Assembly: GCF_030698125.1 (NCBI RefSeq)
Contig: NZ_JAUYNV010000051.1
Coordinates: forward strand, 1 to 64,000
DNA: 64,000 nucleotides
Direction: 5' to 3'
Source: Methyloversatilis sp.
Lineage (GTDB): Bacteria > Pseudomonadota > Gammaproteobacteria > Burkholderiales > Rhodocyclaceae
Position numbers and translations under genes: made by a program. Each line of letters opens with the position of its first letter. Position 1 is the first letter of the stretch. The notes below the pieces were generated by a model. That model was not told where the DNA came from. It saw nothing but the letters and a program-made list of their open reading frames with translations, and made no database searches. Positions 1-7,459 of this stretch are shown here, in pieces.

Positions 1-141
1 CGATCCGGCCGCTTGGCTGCGCGACACCCTGGAGAAACTTCCGACTTGCCGCAACAGCGACATCGATTCTCTGCTCCCAATCGCGCGCCTGTCATAACAC
101 GCTCACCTCGCGACTGCCAGGTGGAACGGCTGGACGCTTAC
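1..141 (+). mobile_element. Right end of an IS66-family insertion sequence (partial)
   Basis: Frame 2-97 encodes DPAAWLRDTLEKLP followed by DIDSLLP, the typical extreme C-terminus of IS66-family transposases, ending in TAA at 95-97. The sequence then runs to CGCTTAC at 135-141, the reverse complement of GTAAGCG, the conserved tip of IS66 terminal inverted repeats. The reading frame of hxsC loses its family-like sequence at exactly this boundary. The rest of the element lies to the left of the window, so the 8-bp target duplication expected for this family cannot be checked. Confidence 0.85.
2..97 (+). CDS. tnpC: IS66-family transposase, C-terminal fragment
   Basis: Thirty-one residues of the end of the large IS66 transposase (TnpC) are visible. 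They contain the DPAAWL motif and the IDSLLP motif that precede the stop in this family, the latter normally followed by a short basic or aromatic tail. The start lies outside the window. TnpC carries the DDE catalytic domain of IS66 elements, but none of that domain is seen here. Whether the element is intact is unknown. Confidence 0.8.
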   Translation, partial: DPAAWLRDTLEKLPTCRNSDIDSLLPIARLS

Positions 142-937
142 ATTCGACCTTCTGACCAAACTCTTTTAGATTTAGGATACCTCGCAGGGTTTCGTCGAAG
201 GCTCCCTTCGCCTGCACGACGTAGTCGTGTGTAGCGGGATCATCCGAATAAATGGGAATACCAACCATCATGTCAGGATGCCGAATCTGAGCATAGTCTG
301 CGGCGAAGCGTCGATCCGCAAAAAGACGGCCATTCGACAGAATGTGAATAGAGGTTCCAGGGTGTAGAGCCTTAGTCAGTCGGAGCGTTTCCAAGAAGCG
401 CTCGCCAAATAGCGTTGGTTCGCCCCCTGAGAAGCCCAACTCCCCTGTCCCCCTGGGCATAATGCGAATTAACTCGTTGGCTTCATCGAGAAGCCAACTG
501 TCATCGACTTCCTTTGGCGGCTGCGAACACATCAGGCAATAATGCTGGCATTGCTCCGTAACCATGATGGTGTTGTGAGGACTGCTCTTCCGGTAAAGGA
601 CCCTGATTTCTCCACGCGCAGAGTTTAGGCGAATAATGTCGCCATCCTCCAAGTAGGAGAAGTCGTCAGACAAAGACGTTACCCTCTGCCAGTTTTCTAA
701 CTCGCCGAAATCGATTTTGGCCGCCTCGCCAATCTGTAAGTAATGGCCAAAGCCGCTGGGAATCTCCGTGACTCCTGCCCGAACAAGATAGGCGGACCGC
801 TCTCTCAATGACCTAGGGAGCCGTGGGTTAGTTGAGATCACGACGAGAGTTCTATCGCCCTTTGGAACTTCTGTAGCTCCGCCCGCAACCTCAATTCGGA
901 TCACCTTCCCGCCAAGCTTCAGCACAATGCGCTCCAA
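142..937 (-). pseudogene. hxsC: Radical SAM maturase HxsC of the His-Xaa-Ser system, truncated by IS66
   Basis: The N-terminal 265 residues resemble HxsC, a radical SAM enzyme of the His-Xaa-Ser peptide system. The 4Fe-4S cluster motif CxxxCxxC is at C130, C134 and C137, and the radical SAM glycine motif GFSGGEPTL follows about 30 residues later. After residue 265 the frame runs into the IS66 inverted repeat, adds 16 foreign residues and stops at 92. The C-terminal part is therefore missing from this window. The start used is TTG at 937, which overlaps the hxsB 3' end by 19 bases and implies translational coupling; a GTG four codons downstream is an alternative. The cluster-binding core remains, but a product lacking the C-terminal third is unlikely to be fully functional. 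Confidence 0.8.
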
Positions 938-2376
938 CGACGGAATAACGCCTCAACTTCCCTGTCCTCCCGCATGAGTTGGATAAGGTGGCGAAAGATG
1001 GCCATATTACGTTTGCAGAAGTCAGATGCCGGTTTTCGGCCCACCACATCTCCGTAAACGGCATGGGAAAAAACCGGATCTGCTCCACAAAAGGGCTCGA
1101 AGGCACATTCCGAGCACATGGGTGCGGACAAGGTGAAAGACTCCTCTAAGGTGCTGAGGAGCTTCTCGTTCAAGAATATCTCTTCGTATGTGTTCTCAAG
1201 AACCGAACCTAGGCGGAAGGTTTGATCCTTCATCTCCGCCAACATTCGACTCTCATCAGAGGCGTAGACGCTCCCGTCATAGTTGAAGACGACTGCTGCA
1301 ATCCCGATCCCGGCAGGATTCATTAAATCAACGAAACCTGGGTCAGCACACGTGAACATCTTTTGCAGGATCAGCGTCGTGTAGTACTCCCTGAACGGAA
1401 TCCCAGCTTGGTTAAGTTCGATGATGTACTGAAGGCCATCCTTGTAGAACTTCAACCATTGCTCAGTATCGTAGGCGGCGTAAACCCTCGTCTTCACCGC
1501 GAATCCGTAGGGCGACAAAGCCCGTAGGAAGATACCCTCGAACCCTAACCCAACGTATTCATCGACAATCTCTCGAACTCGCGGCAGGCTCGCTAACGTC
1601 GTTGTCATTAGTGCAGACACGCGATCATACCCAACGATTTCCCGAGCCGCTTGTAGGTTTGCGACAAACCGTTGGTAGCTATCTTTTCCGGGGCGGGGGC
1701 GGTTTTTGTTGTGAAGATCGCTAGGACCGTCTAGTGATACCGAGAGCAGGATATGATTGTCTCGGCAATACTCGAGAATCTCGGTGGTTGCCAGCGACAA
1801 TGTGGTAGCAATCACAATTTCAAGATCTCGTCCCTCTGCCGCCGCTCGCACCTTTGCCTTTGATACGATATAGCGGATTAGATCGAAATTGAGCAGAGGC
1901 TCTCCACCCTGGAACTCGATCTTGACCGCCTTCGACGGAGATCGGAATACCATATCCAGAGATTTATCGGCCATCTCCAGGGTCATGTCAAAAGCCCCTT
2001 TGTCTTCTGACTGCCGGGAGACTTGACAATACTGACAACTATGATCGCACCTTAGCGTGGTGACGAACATATGAAGATTCGTGAAGTTCTGAAGTCGCTG
2101 ATATCGGGTGCGTGTCTTCAACGCCAGTAATTCAGCTGATGCTTTGTCTCCTTTCTCAGCGATCAAGTGTTTCGCTCGAGCATCCGTATAACTTGGGTGA
2201 GAAGGAGCAAGGCGCTTATTTACGAGATCATCGAGCGTACTACGATCTACGATCAATGACTCCCCGACCATATTGGTGGCTAAATAGCTGTCACCCTCAA
2301 GCCGCGTAAAGTTGAAGGGCAATAGGTCGTAGGCGCCAGTAGCCGCAAAAGACTCTGGCGGTAAAAACTTGCTCAT
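919..2376 (-). CDS. hxsB: Radical SAM/SPASM-type maturase HxsB of the His-Xaa-Ser system
   Basis: This 485-residue protein has a radical SAM core with CxxxCxxC at C110, C114 and C117 and the motif EFQGGEPLLNF about 40 residues later. A Cys-rich C-terminus (CSECAFEPFCGADPVF, then a later FCKRN) is typical of SPASM-like auxiliary iron-sulfur cluster domains. It matches HxsB, one of two radical SAM enzymes always found next to HxsA peptides carrying His-Xaa-Ser repeats. The modification is predicted to act on those repeats, but its chemistry is not known to me. It lies six bases after hxsD and overlaps hxsC, so hxsA-A-D-B-C form one minus-strand operon. Its base composition is visibly less GC-rich than the core genes to the right, which suggests transfer. 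Confidence 0.85.
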   Translation of the reverse strand: MSKFLPPESFAATGAYDLLPFNFTRLEGDSYLATNMVGESLIVDRSTLDDLVNKRLAPSHPSYTDARAKHLIAEKGDKASAELLALKTRTRYQRLQNFTNLHMFVTTLRCDHSCQYCQVSRQSEDKGAFDMTLEMADKSLDMVFRSPSKAVKIEFQGGEPLLNFDLIRYIVSKAKVRAAAEGRDLEIVIATTLSLATTEILEYCRDNHILLSVSLDGPSDLHNKNRPRPGKDSYQRFVANLQAAREIVGYDRVSALMTTTLASLPRVREIVDEYVGLGFEGIFLRALSPYGFAVKTRVYAAYDTEQWLKFYKDGLQYIIELNQAGIPFREYYTTLILQKMFTCADPGFVDLMNPAGIGIAAVVFNYDGSVYASDESRMLAEMKDQTFRLGSVLENTYEEIFLNEKLLSTLEESFTLSAPMCSECAFEPFCGADPVFSHAVYGDVVGRKPASDFCKRNMAIFRHLIQLMREDREVEALFRRWSALC

Positions 2377-2381
2377 GGGTC

Positions 2382-2669
2382 TTACACCAAGCCGGTGCGA
2401 GAAAAGGCGTGGGCCAGTATCAGGTGGCGAATGGATTCTGTTTCTTTTGCGATTCGGGCACGAAGATGCTGGTCCAGCACCTCCTTACGGAAGTCCTGAA
2501 TCACTCCGTCAAGGTCATCGACCTCTTTATCGAACTGCAAAATGCAATCGATGGAGGCCTCTTTGACATTGAATCCAATGCTGAACTTGTCAATGTAGCG
2601 GTATGCCGCCCTCTGAATCGTTTCGAGGCTGTAGGCGGCAGGATCAAACGAGATCACGCGCTCTAACAC
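2382..2669 (-). CDS. hxsD: Small His-Xaa-Ser system protein HxsD
   Basis: This 95-residue protein reads GTG-initiated VISFDPAAYSLETIQRAAYRYIDKFS and continues with a charged helical C-terminus. It matches the size and N-terminal pattern of HxsD, the small partner protein of the Hxs maturases. It has no signal peptide or membrane segment. It may act as a peptide-recognition or chaperone subunit for the radical SAM enzymes, but that is inference from its position between the precursors and hxsB. The start lies two bases after the hxsA2 stop. Confidence 0.75.
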   Translation of the reverse strand: MLERVISFDPAAYSLETIQRAAYRYIDKFSIGFNVKEASIDCILQFDKEVDDLDGVIQDFRKEVLDQHLRARIAKETESIRHLILAHAFSRTGLV

Positions 2670-2671
2670 TT

Positions 2672-2983
2672 TTAGTAGCCCGATCGATGTGAGGAGTGCG
2701 ATCGATGTGAGGAGTGCGATCGATGCGAGCGATGGTAGGCCATCATCTGACCAGTGTCGGCCCGCTTCAGAACAAAGTCGAAAACCTCCCCGTCCGAGTG
2801 GATAGCCACGGTCTCGGTAGTGCCAACCAGGTTGAGGACGTGATTATCAACGGACGGGGCGTAAGGCACCGCCAGATCCGTCCCCTTAGGCGCCTGCTTA
2901 GCGTAAGCGGAGAGAATCCCACTTGCTAACAGAGCAACGGGCACGAGAAACTTATGTGATTTTTTCACACGCTCTCCAGCCAA
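2672..2983 (-). CDS. hxsA: His-Xaa-Ser repeat precursor peptide (second copy)
   Basis: A 103-residue secreted peptide with a basic start, a hydrophobic signal segment (FLVPVALLASGILSAYA) and a C-terminal tail at residues 84-101. The tail consists of six consecutive His-Xaa-Ser triplets (HRS, HRS, HSS, HRS, HSS, HRS) followed by GY. This is the defining feature of HxsA, the predicted substrate of HxsB and HxsC. The middle part contains VFDFVLKRADTGQMMA, shared with the first copy, so the two are paralogues. The triplets are also a DNA-level tandem repeat at about 2680-2735. The mature function is unknown. Confidence 0.85.
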   Translation of the reverse strand: MAGERVKKSHKFLVPVALLASGILSAYAKQAPKGTDLAVPYAPSVDNHVLNLVGTTETVAIHSDGEVFDFVLKRADTGQMMAYHRSHRSHSSHRSHSSHRSGY

Positions 2984-3004
2984 AGATCACTGCCAAGGCA
3001 AGAA

Positions 3005-3310
3005 TTAGAACCCCGATCGATGCGAACTATGCGAGCTGTGCGACGCGTGAGACGCGTGAGACGCATGTGATTGATGCCAAGCCATCATCTCGCCAGAAGC
3101 GGCCCGCTTAAGAATGAAAGAGTAGTTGTCATCACCAGCTCGAACCAGTTGCTCCCCACCATGAGTGAGTGCAAGGGTCGTTGGTGCGTCAGTCAGGCCG
3201 GCCGCGACAGGGGTACTCGAAGGCTCCGTGTTCTCGATAGCAGCACTCGCGTACTGATTCGCTATGGCTGCAACAAGGCCAGCAACCGGCACCAAGAACT
3301 TGAACTTCAT
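3005..3310 (-). CDS. hxsA: His-Xaa-Ser repeat precursor peptide (first copy)
   Basis: A 101-residue peptide with an N-terminal signal segment (KFKFLVPVAGLVAAIANQYASA) and a C-terminal tail at residues 79-99 of seven His-Xaa-Ser triplets (HQS, HAS three times, HSS twice, HRS) followed by GF. The sequence before the tail, YSFILKRAASGEMMA, parallels the second copy. It is the first gene of the operon, with a strong purine-rich ribosome binding site (AGGGGGGAT) just before ATG. The two copies differ in the middle residue of the triplets and in the final aromatic residue (F here, Y in the other). They may give distinct products or may be successive duplicates. Confidence 0.85.
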   Translation of the reverse strand: MKFKFLVPVAGLVAAIANQYASAAIENTEPSSTPVAAGLTDAPTTLALTHGGEQLVRAGDDNYSFILKRAASGEMMAWHQSHASHASHASHSSHSSHRSGF

Positions 3311-3854
3311 TTCTATCCCCCCTAAAACCGCTTCGACCTACTGCTCTACGTTAGCATAAATCAATTCCGGTTAATGTTGTACCACCACGCCGGTACTCTT
3401 CTAAATACTCTGCGCACGAGAGTTCGAGGAAGTTGCGCTCTATCCGGGGTTCCTATAGTTCATGACGGCTCATGTGCCTGTGCAGCGCGCCCGCTAGATC
3501 GTTCAATGCCACGTCCAGTGCTTCGGCTTCGGTCGCTTGGATATGAGTGCGGCGGATATAGGCGCCAGGGAATCCCTCATTGCCCCCGCTCGGGTGCAGG
3601 TGGGGCAGACGCTTACATCCAATGATGCACCGTCGGGGAAGTGCAGGCATCAAGTTGGCTACGCTCCTGATGGCAAGAACCGCCCCCGAATTGAACTAAC
3701 GCTCAATAGTTGGACGGTTGCCGTGCGCCAACTAGGTGGCGTTGCTCAAGCGGTACCTCACTGGGCTTTGGCCGCTCAACTTTAGCTTGGAGCACAGCAC
3801 GGGGCGGATCCACCGACTGCTCCGCGTCCTCAAGGTCGGACATCGGGTTCCGTA
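3311..3854. other. Intergenic region between hxs operon and tnsA
   Basis: This 544-base stretch holds the promoter side of the divergent hxs operon and the leader of tnsA. Open frames here (for example the 66-codon one at 3453-3653, minus) have no recognisable similarity. I searched by eye for copies of the GTCTCTARTGAGA sites that crowd the stretch after tniQ and found none, so it does not look like the second end of the transposon. A CGCTTAC string at about 3610 recalls an IS66 tip but has no accompanying repeat. Confidence 0.5.
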
Positions 3855-4544
3855 ATGTGGAAGATGCGCCACGACCAGATTGCTTCCAGCAACCTCACCA
3901 CCGCCCCGCCGCAGCCGCCGTCTAAGACTCCTGCTCGGAAGATTGGCAGAGGGCGCCCCGGCGTCCACATCGTCCAGTTCCCGTCGGAGAAGAACCAACG
4001 AGTCATCCCTGTAGAGGGCCGGCTCGAGGCAGACATGTGCCTGCTTCTTGAGTTTGACCCCGCAATCAAGAGCTACAGGTCACAGCCGCTGACCGTTCGA
4101 CTTGAGGACGAGCACGGGCTGTTCAATCACACGCCTGACTTTGAAGTTCAACCGACGGGGGGACGCGCCTTCCTGCTTGAGGTGAAGCCGCACGCACGAG
4201 CCTCTCAATCGTTTCGGGCTCAACGCATCGAAGTTGCACGGCAACACTTTCTCGGTATGGATCTCGAGTATGTGCTTCGGACAGAGCGCCATATCCGTAT
4301 TGAACCTCGCATCACTACTCTGAGAAATCTGTACGGCCGCGCCCGAACGGTATCCCGAGAAGGACTCATCGATCTCTTGGCGCTATTGCCTAAAGACGGC
4401 TCGCCAGCAACTTTGAAGGAAATCGCAGCCCAGATGCCCAGCAACCTCGGGCACATCGGACGGGGTCTCCTTGAGGGGTGGGTAGAGGTGGAACTGGAGA
4501 AGCCAATTGGTCCGAATTGGCTTGTGTGGAGACGGCCACGATGA
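3855..4544 (+). CDS. tnsA: TnsA-like transposon endonuclease
   Basis: A 229-residue protein with the TnsA endonuclease signature: a conserved acidic residue in VEGRLEADMCLLLEFDP, then HTPDFEV, then LLEVKPH. Together these give the E...D...ExK arrangement of a restriction-fold nuclease. In Tn7-like elements TnsA cuts the 5' ends of the transposon while TnsB cuts the 3' ends, giving cut-and-paste movement. The C-terminal part (about 165-229) is a small helical region that would contact TnsC in Tn7. The stop overlaps the tnsB start by four bases. ATG at 3864 is an alternative start. Confidence 0.85.
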   Translation: MWKMRHDQIASSNLTTAPPQPPSKTPARKIGRGRPGVHIVQFPSEKNQRVIPVEGRLEADMCLLLEFDPAIKSYRSQPLTVRLEDEHGLFNHTPDFEVQPTGGRAFLLEVKPHARASQSFRAQRIEVARQHFLGMDLEYVLRTERHIRIEPRITTLRNLYGRARTVSREGLIDLLALLPKDGSPATLKEIAAQMPSNLGHIGRGLLEGWVEVELEKPIGPNWLVWRRPR

Positions 4545-6517
4545 GCGCGCTGGCGAACCAAGAGTTCAGGCCGCCCAAGGTAGGCGAGCGCTATCTCTAT
4601 TCGGGATTCGAGTACGAGGTGCTGCGGATTGACCAAGCGGTCGTCACCATCCGCGGCGTAAACGCGAAACGACAAAGCGATATCCCATTGCTGCGCTGGC
4701 AGGACCTCGCTGCACGGGGACGAATGACAGCGCTTGTCGAGCATGCAGAGTGGCAAGATCTCTACCGTAACGCCGCAAACCTCACAGACAAAGAAGCGAC
4801 GACACATCAGCGCCGCCTCGCCTATGTGCAGGCATTTGAACGTGAGCTTCTCGGACGCGCGCCAACCGAGCTTGGACTCTTACTGATCAAGAGGGTCGCA
4901 GAGGAGCGGTCGGAAAAACCACCCTCCATCTCCCGCGTACGGTTCTGGCTTCGTCAGTATCGAGAAGCCGGGAAGAATCCGTTGGCCCTCATCACACGAG
5001 AGCATCGGACTCGACAGCGTAAGCCCCGCATGAACCACACGGTGATCGAGCTTACCCAATCGATCCTCCGTTCAACCTTCCTCGATGACCGACGCCCAAG
5101 CGCACAAGCGATCTATCACCTGCTGTGCGCGGAAATTGAAGGCGAGAATCTCAAGCGAAACCCTGAGGATAAGTTGCGCGCGCCCTCCCGCGCGTCGTTT
5201 TACCGGACGGTCGCGACCCTGGACGCTTACGACGCTGACTTGAATCGCCACGGAAAGCAGTACGCGAAGCGCAAACACCGCCATGGCGTGCGTATCCATC
5301 CACCTTCGATGGTTCTGGAGCGCGTCGAGTCTGATAGCAACTACGTGGATCTGATCGTAGTGGACGAGAACGGCGATCCGATAGGTCGGCCTGTATTGAC
5401 CGTTCTTATCGACATATTCAGTCGCTGCGTTCTGGGGTGGGATCTCTCGTTTGTGCCGCCTTGCGCCGCAAAAACCCTCCGCGCATACAAAGACGCCCTT
5501 TCTTCGGAGAACGGGCGCCTCGCAGGCGGCGCTCCGATTGAGCTCATCGTAGATGGCGGCCCCGAATTCAGAAACAGCAGCCTGTTCCAAGTGGCAGAGC
5601 GATTTGGTACCTCTGTCCGCCTCGTTTCCCCGCGGGAGCCCAACGAAAAGCCTCATGTGGAGCGGTTCTTCCGCACCATGAACACCACGTTCATTCACCT
5701 CATGCATGGAACGACCCGTTCCTCTCCACAGGATCGAGGTGACTACAGGGCCGTCAAGAACGCGTGGATTCAACTCGAGGAATTGCGCGAGCGATTCGCG
5801 GCCTGGCTCGAGCAGATCTACCACAACTCCCTGCATTCCGAGCTCGGGATACCGCCGTCAGTCGCGTGGAAAAAGGCGACTGAACTCGACACGCCTACAC
5901 GGTATCGCGACGAAGGCTTGGACATGGTTTGCCGCAAGTCGGTTGAGCGCGCCATTTCCGGTGGGCGAGTGCAGCTCTTCAATTTGTGTTGGACAAGCCC
6001 CGCCCTGCCGGATCTGGCGGCAAGACTCGCACAGCATCCGGAGAAGGATCGAGTGACAGTTCTCTACGACGAGACCGATCTCGATCATGTGTTCGTTGTG
6101 GATCCTGAAGATTCCACCCGGCTTGTCCGCGCAGATCCCGTAGATGCGCGTTACCAAAAGGGGCTCACGTTTACTGAGCACCAGGCGGCCACCACTGCGC
6201 TCAAGGCTGCGGGCAAGGAAGCAACGAACACCATCCTTTTGAACCAAGCGCGCAAGCGCCTTTGGGACGAGCTCGATCTCTCGACGACGAAAGCCCGAAA
6301 GCGATTTGCTCGGATGCAGAACGAAAAGATGGCAAGTCGTCTCCGCGCCGCGGGAGACCAGGGCCAGCTCGCATCCGATCCGGACGCGAGCGCACTCCCC
6401 TCCGAACAGACTAACCTTCTGGAAGCAACGCTACCCTCTTTTGAGGAGAGCAAGCCTGGCCAAAGCACCGTCGAGGATATTTGGGACGAAGAAGGCGACA
6501 TCTTCAAGTCCCTCTGA
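4541..6517 (+). CDS. tnsB: TnsB/TniA-like DDE transposase
   Basis: A 658-residue transposase with an integrase (rve) core. The probable catalytic triad is D275 (in LIVVDENG), D338 (in LIVDGGPEF) and E374 (in EKPHVERFF), with 35-36 residues between the second and third as in Tn7 TnsB. N-terminal helix-turn-helix segments (about 90-230) would bind the transposon ends, and the acidic C-terminal tail (about 600-658) would contact the ATPase. ATG at 4541 overlaps the tnsA stop; an upstream in-frame ATG at 4478 lies inside tnsA and is unlikely. It should recognise the repeated sites seen after tniQ. Confidence 0.9.
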   Translation: MSALANQEFRPPKVGERYLYSGFEYEVLRIDQAVVTIRGVNAKRQSDIPLLRWQDLAARGRMTALVEHAEWQDLYRNAANLTDKEATTHQRRLAYVQAFERELLGRAPTELGLLLIKRVAEERSEKPPSISRVRFWLRQYREAGKNPLALITREHRTRQRKPRMNHTVIELTQSILRSTFLDDRRPSAQAIYHLLCAEIEGENLKRNPEDKLRAPSRASFYRTVATLDAYDADLNRHGKQYAKRKHRHGVRIHPPSMVLERVESDSNYVDLIVVDENGDPIGRPVLTVLIDIFSRCVLGWDLSFVPPCAAKTLRAYKDALSSENGRLAGGAPIELIVDGGPEFRNSSLFQVAERFGTSVRLVSPREPNEKPHVERFFRTMNTTFIHLMHGTTRSSPQDRGDYRAVKNAWIQLEELRERFAAWLEQIYHNSLHSELGIPPSVAWKKATELDTPTRYRDEGLDMVCRKSVERAISGGRVQLFNLCWTSPALPDLAARLAQHPEKDRVTVLYDETDLDHVFVVDPEDSTRLVRADPVDARYQKGLTFTEHQAATTALKAAGKEATNTILLNQARKRLWDELDLSTTKARKRFARMQNEKMASRLRAAGDQGQLASDPDASALPSEQTNLLEATLPSFEESKPGQSTVEDIWDEEGDIFKSL

Positions 6518-6532
6518 TCGAGAACGACCAAC

Positions 6533-7459
6533 ATGAAACTGGAAATGCTGCCAACCGGTCTCGAGGCCTTTCGGGACGTGTTCTATCAACACGATGAGGT
6601 GCTGAAGTGCCTCGAAGCTTTCAACGAAGTCCTCCGCTTCAATGACGGCCGACTCGAGCCGGTATCGCTTGCCATAAGTGGCCGCGCCGGCACTGGCAAG
6701 ACAACCCTTTGCAACCACTTGCTCGCGCAACACCGTATCCAGACACAGGAGGAACCCGAGGGCATCCGACGGGTGATTCCGGCGTTCTACCAAGCGGTGC
6801 CGGGGGTTGCGACGATCAAGGACTTGGCGCAGAAGCTGCTGATTCGCCTGCAGGTGACAGATCTTTCCGGGAACCGTACGCAGCTGACCGAGAGACTCGT
6901 TCAGAACCTGAAGACGTGTCAGACGCGCTTCTACATCCTTGACGAATTCCAGCACCTCGTAGATCCGAAAAAGGAGAAAACCCACGCAACCGTGCGGAAC
7001 TGGGTCAAGGATCTGATGAACGAGTCCAAGGTGCCCATCATCTTGGTCGGGACGGAAGACCTGTTGCCACTTCTGGAAGGGGATGAGCAGATCGAACGGC
7101 GATTTCGACGCAGATGCTCCCTTACAGAGTTCAGCTTGAACAACGACTACCTCAAGGTTCTCGTGTTCTTTGTGAAACGTCTAAAGGACCATTGCTCGTT
7201 GCAACCAAGCGCTGAATTGAAGACGCCCCAATTCGGTCAGCGCATGTACGCAGCCACTGCCGGCAACATGTGCGCCACAAAGGATCTATTCGTCGAAGCG
7301 GCCGACCTCGCACTTCGTGGCAAGAGCGCAGAAATCAGCGGTGTGCACTTCAAGCAAGCCTTCGAACGCATCCAGATAGCTCGGGCGCTGGTTCCGGAAG
7401 GCCTCAACCCGTTCACCATGACTGAAGACAGCCTCGCACTATCTAGAAAGCGCCGATGA
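6533..7459 (+). CDS. tnsC: TnsC/TniB-like AAA+ ATPase
   Basis: A 308-residue ATP-binding transposition regulator with Walker A GRAGTGKTT at 50-58 and Walker B FYILDEF at 132-138 followed by QHL. This matches the TniB/TnsC group that links the target selector to the transposase. The length is short relative to Tn7 TnsC (about 550 residues) and closer to TniB. It starts 15 bases after tnsB and overlaps the start of tniQ by four bases (ATGA), so the four genes form one translationally coupled operon. Confidence 0.9.
   Translation: MKLEMLPTGLEAFRDVFYQHDEVLKCLEAFNEVLRFNDGRLEPVSLAISGRAGTGKTTLCNHLLAQHRIQTQEEPEGIRRVIPAFYQAVPGVATIKDLAQKLLIRLQVTDLSGNRTQLTERLVQNLKTCQTRFYILDEFQHLVDPKKEKTHATVRNWVKDLMNESKVPIILVGTEDLLPLLEGDEQIERRFRRRCSLTEFSLNNDYLKVLVFFVKRLKDHCSLQPSAELKTPQFGQRMYAATAGNMCATKDLFVEAADLALRGKSAEISGVHFKQAFERIQIARALVPEGLNPFTMTEDSLALSRKRR

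Noticed and set aside
2680-2735. Tandem CGATCGATG-type DNA repeat considered as a CRISPR or iteron
   Set aside because: It is the coding repeat of the His-Xaa-Ser tail; unit length and lack of spacers exclude a CRISPR array.
3609-3615. CGCTTAC string resembling an IS66 inverted-repeat tip
   Set aside because: No longer inverted repeat and no transposase remnant nearby; seven bases can occur by chance.
3453-3653. A 66-codon minus-strand frame before tnsA
   Set aside because: No recognisable family, no ribosome binding site, and it lies in a stretch with several overlapping random frames.
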